The position numbers and the translations under genes were made by a program. A stretch of DNA of 64,000 nucleotides. Origin: Mycolicibacterium fluoranthenivorans. GTDB lineage: Bacteria; Actinomycetota; Actinomycetes; Mycobacteriales; Mycobacteriaceae. The stretch is from assembly GCF_011758805.1 (NCBI RefSeq), contig NZ_JAANOW010000001.1, forward strand, positions 2,356,001-2,420,000. The letters run 5' to 3'. Under the pieces are notes generated by a model. It worked only from the letters and a program-made list of their open reading frames with translations, did not search any database and was not told the origin of the DNA. This document shows, piece by piece, positions 39,111-49,768 of this stretch (its first letter is position 1; every line of letters begins with the position of its first letter).

Positions 39111-40460
39111 GTGTCAGATGCTCTGTGGATCGCACTTGCGGTCATCGCCGTTCTGGTTGTCGCTGCGCTGGTTGTCGGGCTGGTGCGCTACCGGCGCCGG
39201 CAGATCACCCTATCGAAGCAGGACACCGCCACCCCGATCGATCGCTCCGGCGGGTACACCGCTGCCTCCGGGATCACCTTTGCCGAGGCCCCTCAGACCT
39301 CGACGGGGACCGGCTCGCCGGGGGTGGGCGATGACGCCGCGGTACCCCGCGACGCACCGAAACGCACCATCTCCAATGTGCAGCTGCCCGAGCCGCCGGT
39401 CGAGGTGGCCGAACCTGCACCCGTCGCTGCACCCGAGCCCGAGCCCGAGCCCGAGCCCGCCCCGGTCGTCGAGGAGATCGCCCCCGCCCCGGTCGATGGC
39501 GGCGCCATTGCGCCGACCCCGGTCGATGGCGGCGCCATTGCGCCGACCGAAGGCCGCCTGGAGCGGCTGCGCGGACGACTGGCGAAATCGCAGAACACGC
39601 TCGGGCGCGGTGTGCTCGGCCTGCTCGGCGGCGGCGACCTCGACGAGGAGTCGTGGGAGGAGATCGAGGACACCCTGCTGATCGCCGACCTCGGCCCGGT
39701 GGTCACCACCTCCGTGGTTGCGGCACTGCGCGAGAAGATGGCCAGCTCCGGCGCCCGCACCGAGGCGGACGCCCGCGCCGTGCTCAAGGAGGTGTTGGTC
39801 GCCGCGCTGCGGCCGGAGTTGGACCGCTCGATCCGGGCCCTGCCGCATGCCGACAAGCCGGCGGTGTTGCTGGTTGTCGGGGTCAACGGGACCGGCAAGA
39901 CCACGACGGTGGGCAAGCTGGCCCGTGTGCTGGTCGCTGACGGCCGCCGCGTCGTGTTGGGCGCGGCCGACACCTTCCGAGCGGCCGCGGCCGACCAGCT
40001 GCAGAGCTGGGCGGTGCGGGTGGGCGCCGAAGTGGTCCGCGGGCCCGAGGGGGCGGACCCGGCCTCGGTGGCCTTCGACGCCGTGGACAAGGGCATCGCG
40101 ACCGGCGCCGACGTCGTCGTGGTCGATACCGCGGGACGCCTGCACACCAAGACCGGTCTGATGGACGAACTCGGCAAGGTCAAACGCGTGGTCGAGAAGC
40201 GCACCAAGGTGGACGAGGTGCTGCTCGTGCTGGACGCGACGATCGGCCAGAACAGCCTGCCGCAGGCCAAGGTTTTCGCCGAGGTCGTCGACATCACCGG
40301 TGTGGTGCTGACCAAGCTCGACGGAACCGCGAAGGGCGGCATCGTGTTCCGCGTGCAGCAGGAACTCGGTGTTCCGGTCAAGCTCGTCGGTCTCGGCGAA
40401 GGCCCTGACGATCTGGCCCCATTCGAGCCGTCGGCGTTCGTCGACGCACTCCTGGTGTAG
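39111..40460 (+). CDS. ftsY: signal recognition particle receptor FtsY
   Basis: FtsY docks the Ffh-SRP-ribosome complex at the membrane. The 449-aa protein has an N-terminal membrane segment (about residues 4-25, [20 protein letters not shown]), an acidic/Pro-rich linker (about 60-145) and the NG GTPase domain: [51 protein letters not shown] and [13 protein letters not shown]. It starts at GTG 39111. The linker contains an exact 30-bp tandem duplication, noted separately. The SRP partner ffh lies 10 kb downstream. Confidence 0.97.
   Translation: MSDALWIALAVIAVLVVAALVVGLVRYRRRQITLSKQDTATPIDRSGGYTAASGITFAEAPQTSTGTGSPGVGDDAAVPRDAPKRTISNVQLPEPPVEVAEPAPVAAPEPEPEPEPAPVVEEIAPAPVDGGAIAPTPVDGGAIAPTEGRLERLRGRLAKSQNTLGRGVLGLLGGGDLDEESWEEIEDTLLIADLGPVVTTSVVAALREKMASSGARTEADARAVLKEVLVAALRPELDRSIRALPHADKPAVLLVVGVNGTGKTTTVGKLARVLVADGRRVVLGAADTFRAAAADQLQSWAVRVGAEVVRGPEGADPASVAFDAVDKGIATGADVVVVDTAGRLHTKTGLMDELGKVKRVVEKRTKVDEVLLVLDATIGQNSLPQAKVFAEVVDITGVVLTKLDGTAKGGIVFRVQQELGVPVKLVGLGEGPDDLAPFEPSAFVDALLV
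39489..39548 (+). repeat. exact 30-bp tandem duplication in the ftsY linker
   Basis: Two identical, adjacent 30-nt units (39489-39518 and 39519-39548) each encode [10 protein letters not shown] in the disordered acidic linker of FtsY. Being in frame and base-identical, they are a recent slippage or duplication event. It is preceded by a Pro-Glu run of PEPEPE type. Confidence 0.92.
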
Positions 40461-40486
40461 GTCATCAGCCGGTAAACCTGCAGCGC

Positions 40487-40534
40487 GTAACACCGGAGAA
40501 ACGAAACCGGTCGATCCGTTCACGTGCACGAAAC
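40487..40534 (+). promoter_or_regulatory. two GlnR-like boxes upstream of amt-glnB-glnD
   Basis: Box 1 is GTAAC-ACCGGA-GAAAC (40487-40502), matching the actinobacterial GlnR pattern gTnAC-n6-GaAAC. Box 2 is TTCAC-GTGCAC-GAAAC (40519-40534), one base off. Their starts are 32 bp apart, about three helical turns, on the same face. Additional GAAAC half-sites lie at 40503-40507 and 40552-40556. GlnR activates amt-glnB-glnD on nitrogen limitation in M. smegmatis, so this site explains control of the operon. Confidence 0.78.
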
Positions 40535-40626
40535 GCCAGCGCGTCGTCGGCGAAACAACTACTCGCCAGAGTTCCCTACCAGGTCAACGGTGCCTAACCG
40601 TGGCATGTCGAAGGAGGATGCTGGGA

Positions 40627-42326
<1,700 letters not shown>

Positions 42327-42352
42327 CCGCGGGCTGAGCTGAGGGGTTCTCT

Positions 42353-42396
42353 CCCGGCCAATTGCAGTAATTGACCGTTTGTTAGGTATGGCCGGG
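42353..42396 (+). promoter_or_regulatory. inverted repeat across the glnB-glnD gap touching the glnD ribosome-binding site
   Basis: CCCGGCC (42353-42359) is complementary to GGCCGGG (42390-42396), with a 30-nt AT-rich loop. The right arm runs into GGGGGAGG, the glnD ribosome-binding site just before ATG 42407. In RNA the hairpin could lower glnD translation relative to glnB. This is inferred from pairing alone. Confidence 0.3.
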
Positions 42397-42406
42397 GGAG
42401 GACCGA

Positions 42407-44881
42407 ATGACAGAGCAGACACCAGATCCCGCTGCCGGAGCGTCCCGATGGGAGGCGCCGGCAGCGGGATCGCTGCGTCCGGCAACGGATCTGGCCAAGG
42501 CGTCCGAACAACTGCTGACCGCCGGTGGGCGCCAGCTCGATTCGGCTGCGCTACGGGCGGCCCTGCTCGATCTCAACGAATTCTGGCTCACCACCAAGGC
42601 CACCGAGATCGGCATCACGGCCACGAGTGGTTTCGCGATCGTCGCGACCGGCGGCCTCGGCCGCGGTGAGCTGTTGCCCTACTCGGATCTGGATCTGACG
42701 CTGCTGCATGACAACATGCCCGCCGAGATCGTCAGCCAGGTCGCTGATCTGCTGTGGTACCCGTTGTGGGATGCCAATATTCGTCTCGACCACAGTGTGC
42801 GCACCGTGCCGGAGGCGCTCAACGTGGCCGCCGAGGACGTGTCCGCCGGACTGGCGATGCTCGATGCCCGGCACATCGCCGGCGATCAAGAGCTGTCCAC
42901 CCTGCTGATCGGCGGGGCGCGCCGGCAGTGGCGCACGGGTATCGCCCCTCGATTCGAGGAGTTGGTCGAACACGCCCAGGCCCGCTGGCAGCGCAGCGGA
43001 CAGATCGCGCACCGTGCCGAACCGGATCTCAAGAACGGCCGCGGCGGCCTACGCGACGTCCAACTGCTCAACGCGCTGGCGATCGCGCAGCTCGCCGACG
43101 TGTATCCCAGCCGGATGCTGGCCTCGCCCACCGGCACTTTGGGTGGCGCGCATCTGGCGCTGCTGAATGTGCGCACCGAACTGCACCGCATCTCGCGACG
43201 CGGTCGGGACCAGGTGCTGGCCCAGTACGCCGACGAGATCGGCGCCTCGCTGCGCATCGGAGACCGTTTCGATCTGGCCCGGATGCTCTCCGACGCGGCC
43301 CGCACCGTCAGCTACTACGTGGACGCCGGTATCCGTACGGCAGGGAATGCCTTGCCGCGGCGTGGGTTCGCCGCGTTGCGCCGACCGGCCCGCCGGCCGC
43401 TCGACGAAGGAGTGATCGAGTTCGCCGGCGAGGTGATCCTGGCCCGCGACGCCCGACCGGAACGCGATCCCGGGCTCATTTTGCGGGTCGCGGCCGCCTC
43501 CGCCACCACCGGACTGCCCATCGCCGCCTCCACGTTGAGCCGGTTGGCCGGCGCCGCACCGGAACTGCGTACACCGTGGCCGCGTGCGGCGCTGAAGGAC
43601 CTACTCGTCATGCTGTCGGCCGGCCCCGCCGCGGTGGCCACCGTGGAGGCGTTGGACCGCACCGGTCTGTGGGGCCGGTTGTTCCCCGAATGGGGTGCGG
43701 TCCGCGACCTGCCGCCCCGCGATGTGGTGCACATCTGGACCGTCGATCGTCATCTGGTCGAAACCGTCTCACGGGCAAGTGCTTTCACCACCCGCGTGGC
43801 TCGGCCGGATCTGCTGGTGCTGGGCGCACTGCTGCACGATATCGGCAAGGGCCGCGGCGGCGACCACAGTGTGATCGGGGCCGACCTGGCCACCCAGGTG
43901 GGGACCCGGTTGGGGTTGTGGCCCTCGGATATCGAGGTGCTGTCCAAGATGGTGCGCTACCACCTGCTGCTCCCCGATACCGCCACCCGCCGCGATCTGC
44001 AGGATCCCAAGACCATCGATCACGTGGTGAACGCCCTCGGCGGTGATCCCGTGCTGCTGGAGTTGCTCCAGGCGCTGGCCGAAGCCGATTCGCTGGCCAC
44101 CGGCCCCGGTGTGTGGGGAGACTGGAAGGCTTCGCTGATCGGCGATCTGGTGCGGCGGTGCCGGCTGGTGATGGCCGGTGAGTCGCTGCCGCAGCCCGAC
44201 CCCATCGATCCGCGTTATCTCGCACTGGCATCGGATGCGGGTGTGCATGTCGACCTCGTCCCGGGCGATGGTGCGCATATCCACAACGTCACGATGATCG
44301 CGCCCGATCGCCGGGGACTGCTGTCCAAGGCGGCCGGGGTCCTGGCGCTCAACTCGCTGCGTGTGCACTCGGCGTCGGTCAACAGCCATGAGGGCATGGC
44401 GATCAACACGTTTGTGGTGTCACCGCATTTCGGGTCGCCGCCGGCGGCCGGACTGTTGCGTCAGCAGTTCATCCTGGCGCTCGACGACGAACTGGATGTC
44501 ATCGAATCGCTGGAACACCGTGATCGGGATGCGGCGGGCAACACAAGGGCGGGGGAGGTCGTGTCCGCCGTCCCGGTGAACCAGGTCAGTGCCCCGCCGC
44601 GGATCTTGTGGTCGGAGGGTTCCGGTCCGAACGAGTTCATCGTGCAGGTGCGTGCCGCTGACCGGCCCGGCCTGCTGGCCCGCCTGACCGCGGTGATCGA
44701 GCGCGACGGGCTGGATATCGCCTGGGCCAAGGTCACCACCCTGGGCTCGGCGGTGGTGGACGTCTTCTGTATCACGGTTCCGGTACTGACCGAGGAGACG
44801 GCTGCACTTCGCCGCGAGCTCGAGCGCGACCTGTACGGGGTGCTCCCCGCTCCACCCAAGCCGGTGTCCGAGGCCAGCTAG
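42407..44881 (+). CDS. glnD: PII (de)adenylyltransferase/uridylyltransferase GlnD
   Basis: GlnD modifies PII according to glutamine; in actinobacteria it adenylylates Tyr51. The 824-aa protein has the nucleotidyltransferase site [20 protein letters not shown], the central [13 protein letters not shown] region, an HD phosphohydrolase motif [14 protein letters not shown] (about residue 474), and two C-terminal ACT domains ([38 protein letters not shown]). It starts at ATG 42407 and closes the GlnR-controlled amt-glnB-glnD set. Its stop shares CTAG with the convergent XRE gene. Confidence 0.96.
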   Translation: MTEQTPDPAAGASRWEAPAAGSLRPATDLAKASEQLLTAGGRQLDSAALRAALLDLNEFWLTTKATEIGITATSGFAIVATGGLGRGELLPYSDLDLTLLHDNMPAEIVSQVADLLWYPLWDANIRLDHSVRTVPEALNVAAEDVSAGLAMLDARHIAGDQELSTLLIGGARRQWRTGIAPRFEELVEHAQARWQRSGQIAHRAEPDLKNGRGGLRDVQLLNALAIAQLADVYPSRMLASPTGTLGGAHLALLNVRTELHRISRRGRDQVLAQYADEIGASLRIGDRFDLARMLSDAARTVSYYVDAGIRTAGNALPRRGFAALRRPARRPLDEGVIEFAGEVILARDARPERDPGLILRVAAASATTGLPIAASTLSRLAGAAPELRTPWPRAALKDLLVMLSAGPAAVATVEALDRTGLWGRLFPEWGAVRDLPPRDVVHIWTVDRHLVETVSRASAFTTRVARPDLLVLGALLHDIGKGRGGDHSVIGADLATQVGTRLGLWPSDIEVLSKMVRYHLLLPDTATRRDLQDPKTIDHVVNALGGDPVLLELLQALAEADSLATGPGVWGDWKASLIGDLVRRCRLVMAGESLPQPDPIDPRYLALASDAGVHVDLVPGDGAHIHNVTMIAPDRRGLLSKAAGVLALNSLRVHSASVNSHEGMAINTFVVSPHFGSPPAAGLLRQQFILALDDELDVIESLEHRDRDAAGNTRAGEVVSAVPVNQVSAPPRILWSEGSGPNEFIVQVRAADRPGLLARLTAVIERDGLDIAWAKVTTLGSAVVDVFCITVPVLTEETAALRRELERDLYGVLPAPPKPVSEAS

Positions 44882-45144
44882 CCCGTATGCCGGAGATCGG
44901 CCCGGGTGAAGCAACTCTCGGCGAGCGCGTCGAGTGATAACGGCAGCACGCGGGCCAGTGCCGCGATGGTGCTGAACGCCGGGGTGGCCAGGCGGCCGGT
45001 TTCGATCTTGCGCAGTGTCTCCGGGGAAATGGCTGCGGCTTCGGCGACTTCGGCGAGGGTGCGGTTGCCCCGCGCCTGACGGAGTTGTTCGCCCAGGCGC
45101 TTGCCGGCGGCGAGTTGTTCTGCGGTCAGCGGGAGGCGCACCAT
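44878..45144 (-). CDS. small XRE-family helix-turn-helix regulator
   Basis: The 88-aa protein is almost only an XRE/Cro DNA-binding domain: [20 protein letters not shown], then [19 protein letters not shown] as the recognition helix region, and a leucine-rich end. It starts at ATG 45144 with TAGGCT (45156-45151) 6 nt upstream, so it is probably leaderless. It is divergent from map across 78 bp that contain two copies of a palindromic operator. It most likely represses itself and map; XRE-map pairs recur in actinobacteria as I recall. Its ligand or signal is unknown. Confidence 0.85.
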   Translation of the reverse strand: MVRLPLTAEQLAAGKRLGEQLRQARGNRTLAEVAEAAAISPETLRKIETGRLATPAFSTIAALARVLPLSLDALAESCFTRADLRHTG

Positions 45145-45165
45145 GCGGTCAGCCTACCTCGGACT

Positions 45166-45212
45166 CGGTATGAAAATACCGATCACTCGGGTACGGTGGT
45201 ATTTTCATACCG
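45166..45212. promoter_or_regulatory. duplicated palindromic operator between XRE regulator and map
   Basis: CGGTATGAAAATACC (45166-45180) and GGTATTTTCATACCG (45198-45212) form a 15-bp perfect inverted repeat with a 17-bp spacer. Each arm is itself a palindrome, GGTAT-N4-ATACC, sized for an XRE dimer. Centres are 32 bp apart, three helical turns. The left copy covers the -35 region of the regulator and the right copy includes TATTTT, a likely map -10. The perfect symmetry strongly suggests the XRE protein binds both. Confidence 0.8.
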
Positions 45213-45222
45213 CTCAGGAGGC

Positions 45223-45996
45223 ATGGCTTTGGTGGAGTTGAAGACGGCACACGAGATCGCGGCGATGCACGTCACCGGGACCTTCATCTTCGAGTTGCTC
45301 GATGACCTGGCCGGCCGCGCACGCCCGGGGGTGAACCTGCTCGAGCTCGAGGAGCGAGCCCGGGTGCTGATCGCCGAGCGTGGCGCCCAGTCGTGCTACT
45401 GGGATTACGCGCCGTCGTTTGGGCGCGGGCCGTTCCGCAATGTCATCTGCCTGTCGGTCAATGATGCGGTGCTGCATGGGCTTCCGCATGACTACGTGCT
45501 CGCCGATGCAGACCTGCTGACCATGGACATCGCGGTCTCCATCGACGGATGGGTGGCAGATTCGGCTCGCAGCATCATCATCGGGACCCCGCGAGCCGAA
45601 GATCGGCGCTTGATCGCGGCCACCGAGGAGGCGCTGGCGGCGGGTATCGCGCAGGCGCTGCCCGGGAACCGACTGGGGGACATCTCCGCCGCGATCGGCG
45701 AGGTGGCTGCCGACTACGGGTATCTGGTGAACACCGAGTTCGGTGGACACGGCCTGGGTCGGACCATGCACGAGGATCCGCACGTCCCGAACATCGGGCG
45801 TCGCGGGCGCGGTCTCACCCTGCGTCCCGGGCTGACGCTGGCACTGGAGCCCTGGTTCGCGGCAGGTACCGACCGGATCGTCTTCGACCCCGACGGCTGG
45901 ACCCTGCGGTCAGCGGACGGTTCCCGCACGGCGCACAGTGAGCACACCATCGCCGTCACCGACGGCGCTGCGCTGGTGCTCACCTCGCGGCCCTAG
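45223..45996 (+). CDS. map: type I methionine aminopeptidase
   Basis: MetAP removes the initiator methionine. The 257-aa protein has the pita-bread fold ligands: LTMDIAVSIDGWVADSARS (two Asp), GHGLGRTMHEDPHVPN (His), LALEPWF (Glu) and a final Glu in the SEHTIAV strand. It starts at ATG 45223 behind CAGGAGG. Mycobacteria carry more than one MetAP; this copy is the one under an adjacent XRE repressor, so it may be conditional. Residues at the N-terminus lack the SH3-binding extension seen in some mycobacterial MetAPs. Confidence 0.9.
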   Translation: MALVELKTAHEIAAMHVTGTFIFELLDDLAGRARPGVNLLELEERARVLIAERGAQSCYWDYAPSFGRGPFRNVICLSVNDAVLHGLPHDYVLADADLLTMDIAVSIDGWVADSARSIIIGTPRAEDRRLIAATEEALAAGIAQALPGNRLGDISAAIGEVAADYGYLVNTEFGGHGLGRTMHEDPHVPNIGRRGRGLTLRPGLTLALEPWFAAGTDRIVFDPDGWTLRSADGSRTAHSEHTIAVTDGAALVLTSRP

Positions 45997-46093
45997 CACT
46001 GTCTCTCGGTGGGCGCAACGTCGAATCGTGTTGTGCGGGTGGATCTGTGGATGGTTTGTTGGGCTGTGGATAACATCTGATCTTGTCGGTGGT

Positions 46094-46109
46094 TCGTACT
46101 AGTGTTCGA
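46094..46109 (+). promoter_or_regulatory. LexA/SOS box overlapping the -10 of the DUF222/HNH gene
   Basis: TCGTAC-TAGT-GTTCGA (46094-46109) matches the mycobacterial SOS box TCGAAC-N4-GTTCGA with one mismatch. It contains the hexamer TAGTGT (46100-46105), a TANNNT -10 that ends 7 nt before ATG 46113. LexA bound here would block a leaderless promoter. Several 13E12-family genes of M. tuberculosis are known SOS targets, which agrees. Confidence 0.75.
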
Positions 46110-46112
46110 GTC

Positions 46113-47462
46113 ATGGAGGGTGTGGTCGATCTGGAGGCGGTGCTCGACAAGCTGTCGGGCACGGTCTTCGACGATGCCTCGGTCACCGAACTCCTCGACA
46201 TCCAGACAGCGCTGGAGCAGGTGCATCGGCAGATCCCGGCGATACAGCATCGGGTGATGGCGGCGGTGAAAGCCCAAACCAGCCCGGGTGAGTTGGGGGC
46301 GCGGAGTTGGCGGGATGCGCTGGGGATCCGGTTGCGGCTCTCACCGACGGAGGCTGGGCGCCGCCTGGCCGAGGGGGAATTACTGGCCCCACGGCGGACG
46401 GTGACCGGTGAGCCGTTGGCGCCGGTGTATCCGGGCACCTCGGCCGCCCAGGCGCGCGGGGAGATCACCGCCGAGCATGTCCGCATCATCACCACAACCA
46501 TGAAGAAGCTCCCGCCACGGGTGGATGAGCCGACCCGCGCCGATGCCGAGGCCCGCCTGGCCGGGTATGCCAGCGCCCATGATCCGGATACCCTGCGCCG
46601 GCTGGCCAAGCATCTGTTGGCGGTGCTGGACCCGGACGGGCCCGACCCGAATGCTGACGAGGACGCCGAGCGGGCCGAGGAGCGCCGGACGTTTGTGCTG
46701 GGTCCGCAGGACGAGGACGGCAACAGTGCGTTTCATGGCACCGTGACCGCGCAGGGCCGGGCGTATCTGGAACCGGTGCTGGGCAAGCTCGCCGGACCGG
46801 GGATGTGCAATCCCGCCGATGAGTCCCCGTGTACCAAGGGCACGCCGTCGCAGGAGGCGATCGATGCCGATACCCGCACCCGCGGGCAGCGTCAGCATGA
46901 TGCGTTGATCACCGTCGCCCGTGAGGCGTTGATGTCCGGGGACTTGGGTGAGCACAACGGGTTGCCGGTCACGGTGGTGCTCGGTGCCACCGTCACCGAC
47001 TTCGACGAGGCGATCGGGCACGCGGTGACCGCGGCCGGCAGCCGGGTGCCGATGCGTGAGGTCATCCGTTTGGCCTCGCATTCCTTGCTGTGCCTGGCGG
47101 TGTTCGATGACGTGACCGGGCGGCCCCTGTATTTCGGGCGGACCCGACGCTGCGCCAGTGTGGATCAGCGTCTGGTGCTCACCTACCGCGATCGGGGCTG
47201 CACCTTCCCCGGCTGCCGGGTCCCGGCCTATGGCTGCCAAACCCATCACGCGGTGCAGGATTTCGCCCAGGGCGGCCACACCGATATCGACCAACTGGTG
47301 CTGGCCTGCGGCCCGCACAACCGCCTGGTCACAGACGACGGCTGGAAAACCGTCCTCACCACCACCGGCACCGTCGAATGGATCCCACCACCACTACTGG
47401 ACACCGGCCAAGCCCGCACCAACCTCTACCACCACCCCGAACACATCCTGGGTGAGGAGTAG
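46113..47462 (+). CDS. DUF222/HNH endonuclease domain protein (13E12 repeat family)
   Basis: The 449-aa protein has the N-terminal DUF222 domain (helical, about residues 5-300) and a C-terminal HNH nuclease domain (about 365-405): CTFPGCRVPAYGCQTHHAV and LACGPHNRLV with the His-Asn-His residues. This is the REP13E12 family, multi-copy in mycobacteria and linked to phage-like elements and SOS induction. ATG 46113 is chosen because a start at 46083 would put the SOS box inside the coding sequence. No mobile-element ends are visible around this copy. Natural DNA target is unknown. Confidence 0.85.
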   Translation: MEGVVDLEAVLDKLSGTVFDDASVTELLDIQTALEQVHRQIPAIQHRVMAAVKAQTSPGELGARSWRDALGIRLRLSPTEAGRRLAEGELLAPRRTVTGEPLAPVYPGTSAAQARGEITAEHVRIITTTMKKLPPRVDEPTRADAEARLAGYASAHDPDTLRRLAKHLLAVLDPDGPDPNADEDAERAEERRTFVLGPQDEDGNSAFHGTVTAQGRAYLEPVLGKLAGPGMCNPADESPCTKGTPSQEAIDADTRTRGQRQHDALITVAREALMSGDLGEHNGLPVTVVLGATVTDFDEAIGHAVTAAGSRVPMREVIRLASHSLLCLAVFDDVTGRPLYFGRTRRCASVDQRLVLTYRDRGCTFPGCRVPAYGCQTHHAVQDFAQGGHTDIDQLVLACGPHNRLVTDDGWKTVLTTTGTVEWIPPPLLDTGQARTNLYHHPEHILGEE

Positions 47463-47467
47463 TCGAG

Positions 47468-49654
47468 TCAGCCGGCGGTGACGGTCACCCAGGTGTTGTT
47501 CACCGCGGCCGTCCCGGTGAACGCGTCCACCTGATCGGGATCATGCAGCGCATTGACGTTCGCCCCGGGCAGGGCGCTTGCGTGCCGCCAACCGGTGCCC
47601 TGATGACCCCAGCCGTGCGGCACCGCGACGGTGCCGGGCCGGATGTCCTCGCTGATGTCCAGCGGCACTTCGATTTCCCCGATGGCCGACGCGACCCGGA
47701 CGGTGTCACCCTGGGCAAGTCCGCGGGCCAGCGCGTCCTCGGGGTGCATCAGGACGGTGCACTTGTTGTTCCCGCCGGTCATCGTCGGCACGTTGTGCAG
47801 CCACGAGTTGTTGCTGCGCAACTGGCGACGCCCGATGAGCTGCAGATCGTACGTGCGCTCGGCACGGTCGGCGGGCTCGCGCAGGTACGCCGCGGCGGCT
47901 TGCACGAACTCTGCCGGCGCCAGCGCGACCTTGCGGTCGCGGGTGGCGATGACCTCACGCAGGCGTGGCTGCAGGGGACCCAGATCCAGTCCGCCCCGGC
48001 TGGACCGCAGGTCGTTCATGGTGATCCCGCTGCGGCCCCGCCGGAGCCGACCGTACGGTCCGGTCGCCAGTACCAGGGTGGCGACCCGCATCGGGTTGAT
48101 CGCGTCGATCAACCGGCTGCGCAGTGCCGCAGGCACCCGCCGCAGCGGGGCCGGCAGCAACTCCAGTGCCAACCTGGTGAGAATCTCCCAGTCCTCCTTG
48201 GCGCCTGCCGGCGGGGCGAAGGACCGGTGCTGATACCGGACGTTGTTGCGCACACTGAAAACGGTGGTCAGCAGACTGACGTCCGCGCGTTCCAGCGGCG
48301 ACACCGGCGGCAGGATGAAATCGGCGTGCCGGCTGGTCTCGGTGACGTACATATCCACTGCCACATAGAGATCCAGTGTCGACATGGCCTCGTCGAGGCG
48401 GCCGTTCTGCGGGATCGACGACACCGGGTTACCGGCGTAGGTGATCATCGCCCGGATCTGGCCGTCACCCGGGGTGAGTATTTCGTCGGCCATGGCCACC
48501 GCGGGCAATTCGGAACGGAACGACTTGTGCCGTCCTGACCGGTCGGTGAACTTTCCGTGTTTGAGGGGAAGGCGCTTGGCCAGGCGGGGGGCATCGACGA
48601 TCGGTGTCGAGAACATCGTCCCGCCCGGCCGGTCCAGATTGCCGGTCACCGTGTTGATCACCATGACCAGCCAGCTCACCAGGGTGCCGGTCTCCTGCTG
48701 GCAGATACCGATCCGGGCATAGATCGCCGCCGATTCCGCTGCGGCGTGCTCACGCGCGAGGGTGCGGATGGTGTCGGCATCCACCCCGGCCCGCTCGGCG
48801 ACGGCCTCCGGGGTGGCCGAGGCGACCAGCCGCCCGAGCTCGGCCCAGCCGGTCGCCTGTTCGGCGATCCGGGCGGTATCGCAAAGGTTCTCACCGACAA
48901 GGACATTCAGCATGCCCAGCAACAGGAACACGTCCCCGCCGGGGCGCACCGCGACATGCTGATCGGCTAACCGGGCGGTTTCGGTCCGGCGCGGGTCGAT
49001 CACGACGACCTTCCCGCCGCGGTCGCGCACCGCTTTGATCCGCCGTTTGGCGCCGGGCATGATCGACAACGACCCGTTGGACACCGCCGGGTTCGCGCCG
49101 AGGACCACCAGCCGGTGCGTGCGGTCGATATCGGTGATCGGCATCAGCACGTTGGAGCCGAACACCCGCCAGGCTGCGTACTCGTGTGGCATCTGGTCGA
49201 TCGAGGAGGCCGTGAAGAAATTCGGCGTCCGCAGGGCCATCCGCAGCAGCATCCCGTAACCGGCGCCGGAGCTGTGTGCGGCCGGGTTGCCGAGGTACAT
49301 GCCCACCGACCGGGGCCCGTGGAGCCGGCGGACCCGGCGCAGCCGGGCACCGATCTCGGCGAACGCCTCATCCCAGCCGATCGGCTCGAACCCGTCGCCC
49401 ACCCGCCGCATCGGGGTACGCAGTCGGTCCGGATCGTCGTGCAGACCGCCCATCGCCGTGGCCTTCGGGCAGATGTAGCCCTTGGACAACACGTCGTCGG
49501 GATTGCCCTCGATGCGGCTGACCTTCCCGTCGGTCACCGTCACGTGGATCCCGCAGTGCGCCTCACACAGGGTGCACTGGCTGAGATGAGTGGTGCTCCT
49601 GGCCTCGTGCGACGAGTTGCGGACCTCGGGCAGGGGGACGTCGATCGCTGTCAT
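47468..49654 (-). CDS. molybdopterin-dependent oxidoreductase, DMSO-reductase superfamily
   Basis: The 728-aa protein has an N-terminal [4Fe-4S] site (Cys27, Cys30, Cys34, Cys62: CTLCEAHCGIHV and GYICPKATA) and bis-MGD enzyme motifs (VLGANPAVSNG, VIDPRRTETARLADQ, TGNLDRPGG, and the C-terminal dinucleotide-binding WLHNVPTMTGG and VPHGWGHQGTGWRH). It is a single cytoplasmic chain with no Tat signal. Relatives are assimilatory nitrate reductase, formate dehydrogenase and uncharacterised oxidoreductases; substrate cannot be told. It starts at ATG 49654 (GGAGG 4-8 nt upstream). The frame beyond it is antisense of ffh. Confidence 0.85.
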   Translation of the reverse strand: MTAIDVPLPEVRNSSHEARSTTHLSQCTLCEAHCGIHVTVTDGKVSRIEGNPDDVLSKGYICPKATAMGGLHDDPDRLRTPMRRVGDGFEPIGWDEAFAEIGARLRRVRRLHGPRSVGMYLGNPAAHSSGAGYGMLLRMALRTPNFFTASSIDQMPHEYAAWRVFGSNVLMPITDIDRTHRLVVLGANPAVSNGSLSIMPGAKRRIKAVRDRGGKVVVIDPRRTETARLADQHVAVRPGGDVFLLLGMLNVLVGENLCDTARIAEQATGWAELGRLVASATPEAVAERAGVDADTIRTLAREHAAAESAAIYARIGICQQETGTLVSWLVMVINTVTGNLDRPGGTMFSTPIVDAPRLAKRLPLKHGKFTDRSGRHKSFRSELPAVAMADEILTPGDGQIRAMITYAGNPVSSIPQNGRLDEAMSTLDLYVAVDMYVTETSRHADFILPPVSPLERADVSLLTTVFSVRNNVRYQHRSFAPPAGAKEDWEILTRLALELLPAPLRRVPAALRSRLIDAINPMRVATLVLATGPYGRLRRGRSGITMNDLRSSRGGLDLGPLQPRLREVIATRDRKVALAPAEFVQAAAAYLREPADRAERTYDLQLIGRRQLRSNNSWLHNVPTMTGGNNKCTVLMHPEDALARGLAQGDTVRVASAIGEIEVPLDISEDIRPGTVAVPHGWGHQGTGWRHASALPGANVNALHDPDQVDAFTGTAAVNNTWVTVTAG

Positions 49655-49756
49655 GGGGCCTCCGGCGACTTGGTCAGCGTGCGCTCGCAGACTAGCGCGG
49701 GCACCCCGGGCTGCGGGCGCAGTCCGCGTGAGTTCCTCGCCCCTGCGCGCGACCGT

Positions 49757-49762
49757 TAGGCT
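49757..49762 (+). promoter_or_regulatory. ffh -10 box, leaderless arrangement
   Basis: TAGGCT ends 6 nt before the GTG of ffh at 49769, with no ribosome-binding site between. It lies in the 114-bp gap divergent from the molybdopterin oxidoreductase. Confidence 0.6.
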
Positions 49763-49768
49763 TACCAG

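Noticed and set aside
46083..46112. Upstream start for the DUF222/HNH gene
   Set aside because: It would place the SOS box and -10 hexamer inside the coding sequence.
45997..47467. 13E12/HNH gene as part of a mobile element or prophage
   Set aside because: No integrase, terminal repeats, target duplication or base-composition shift was seen around it.
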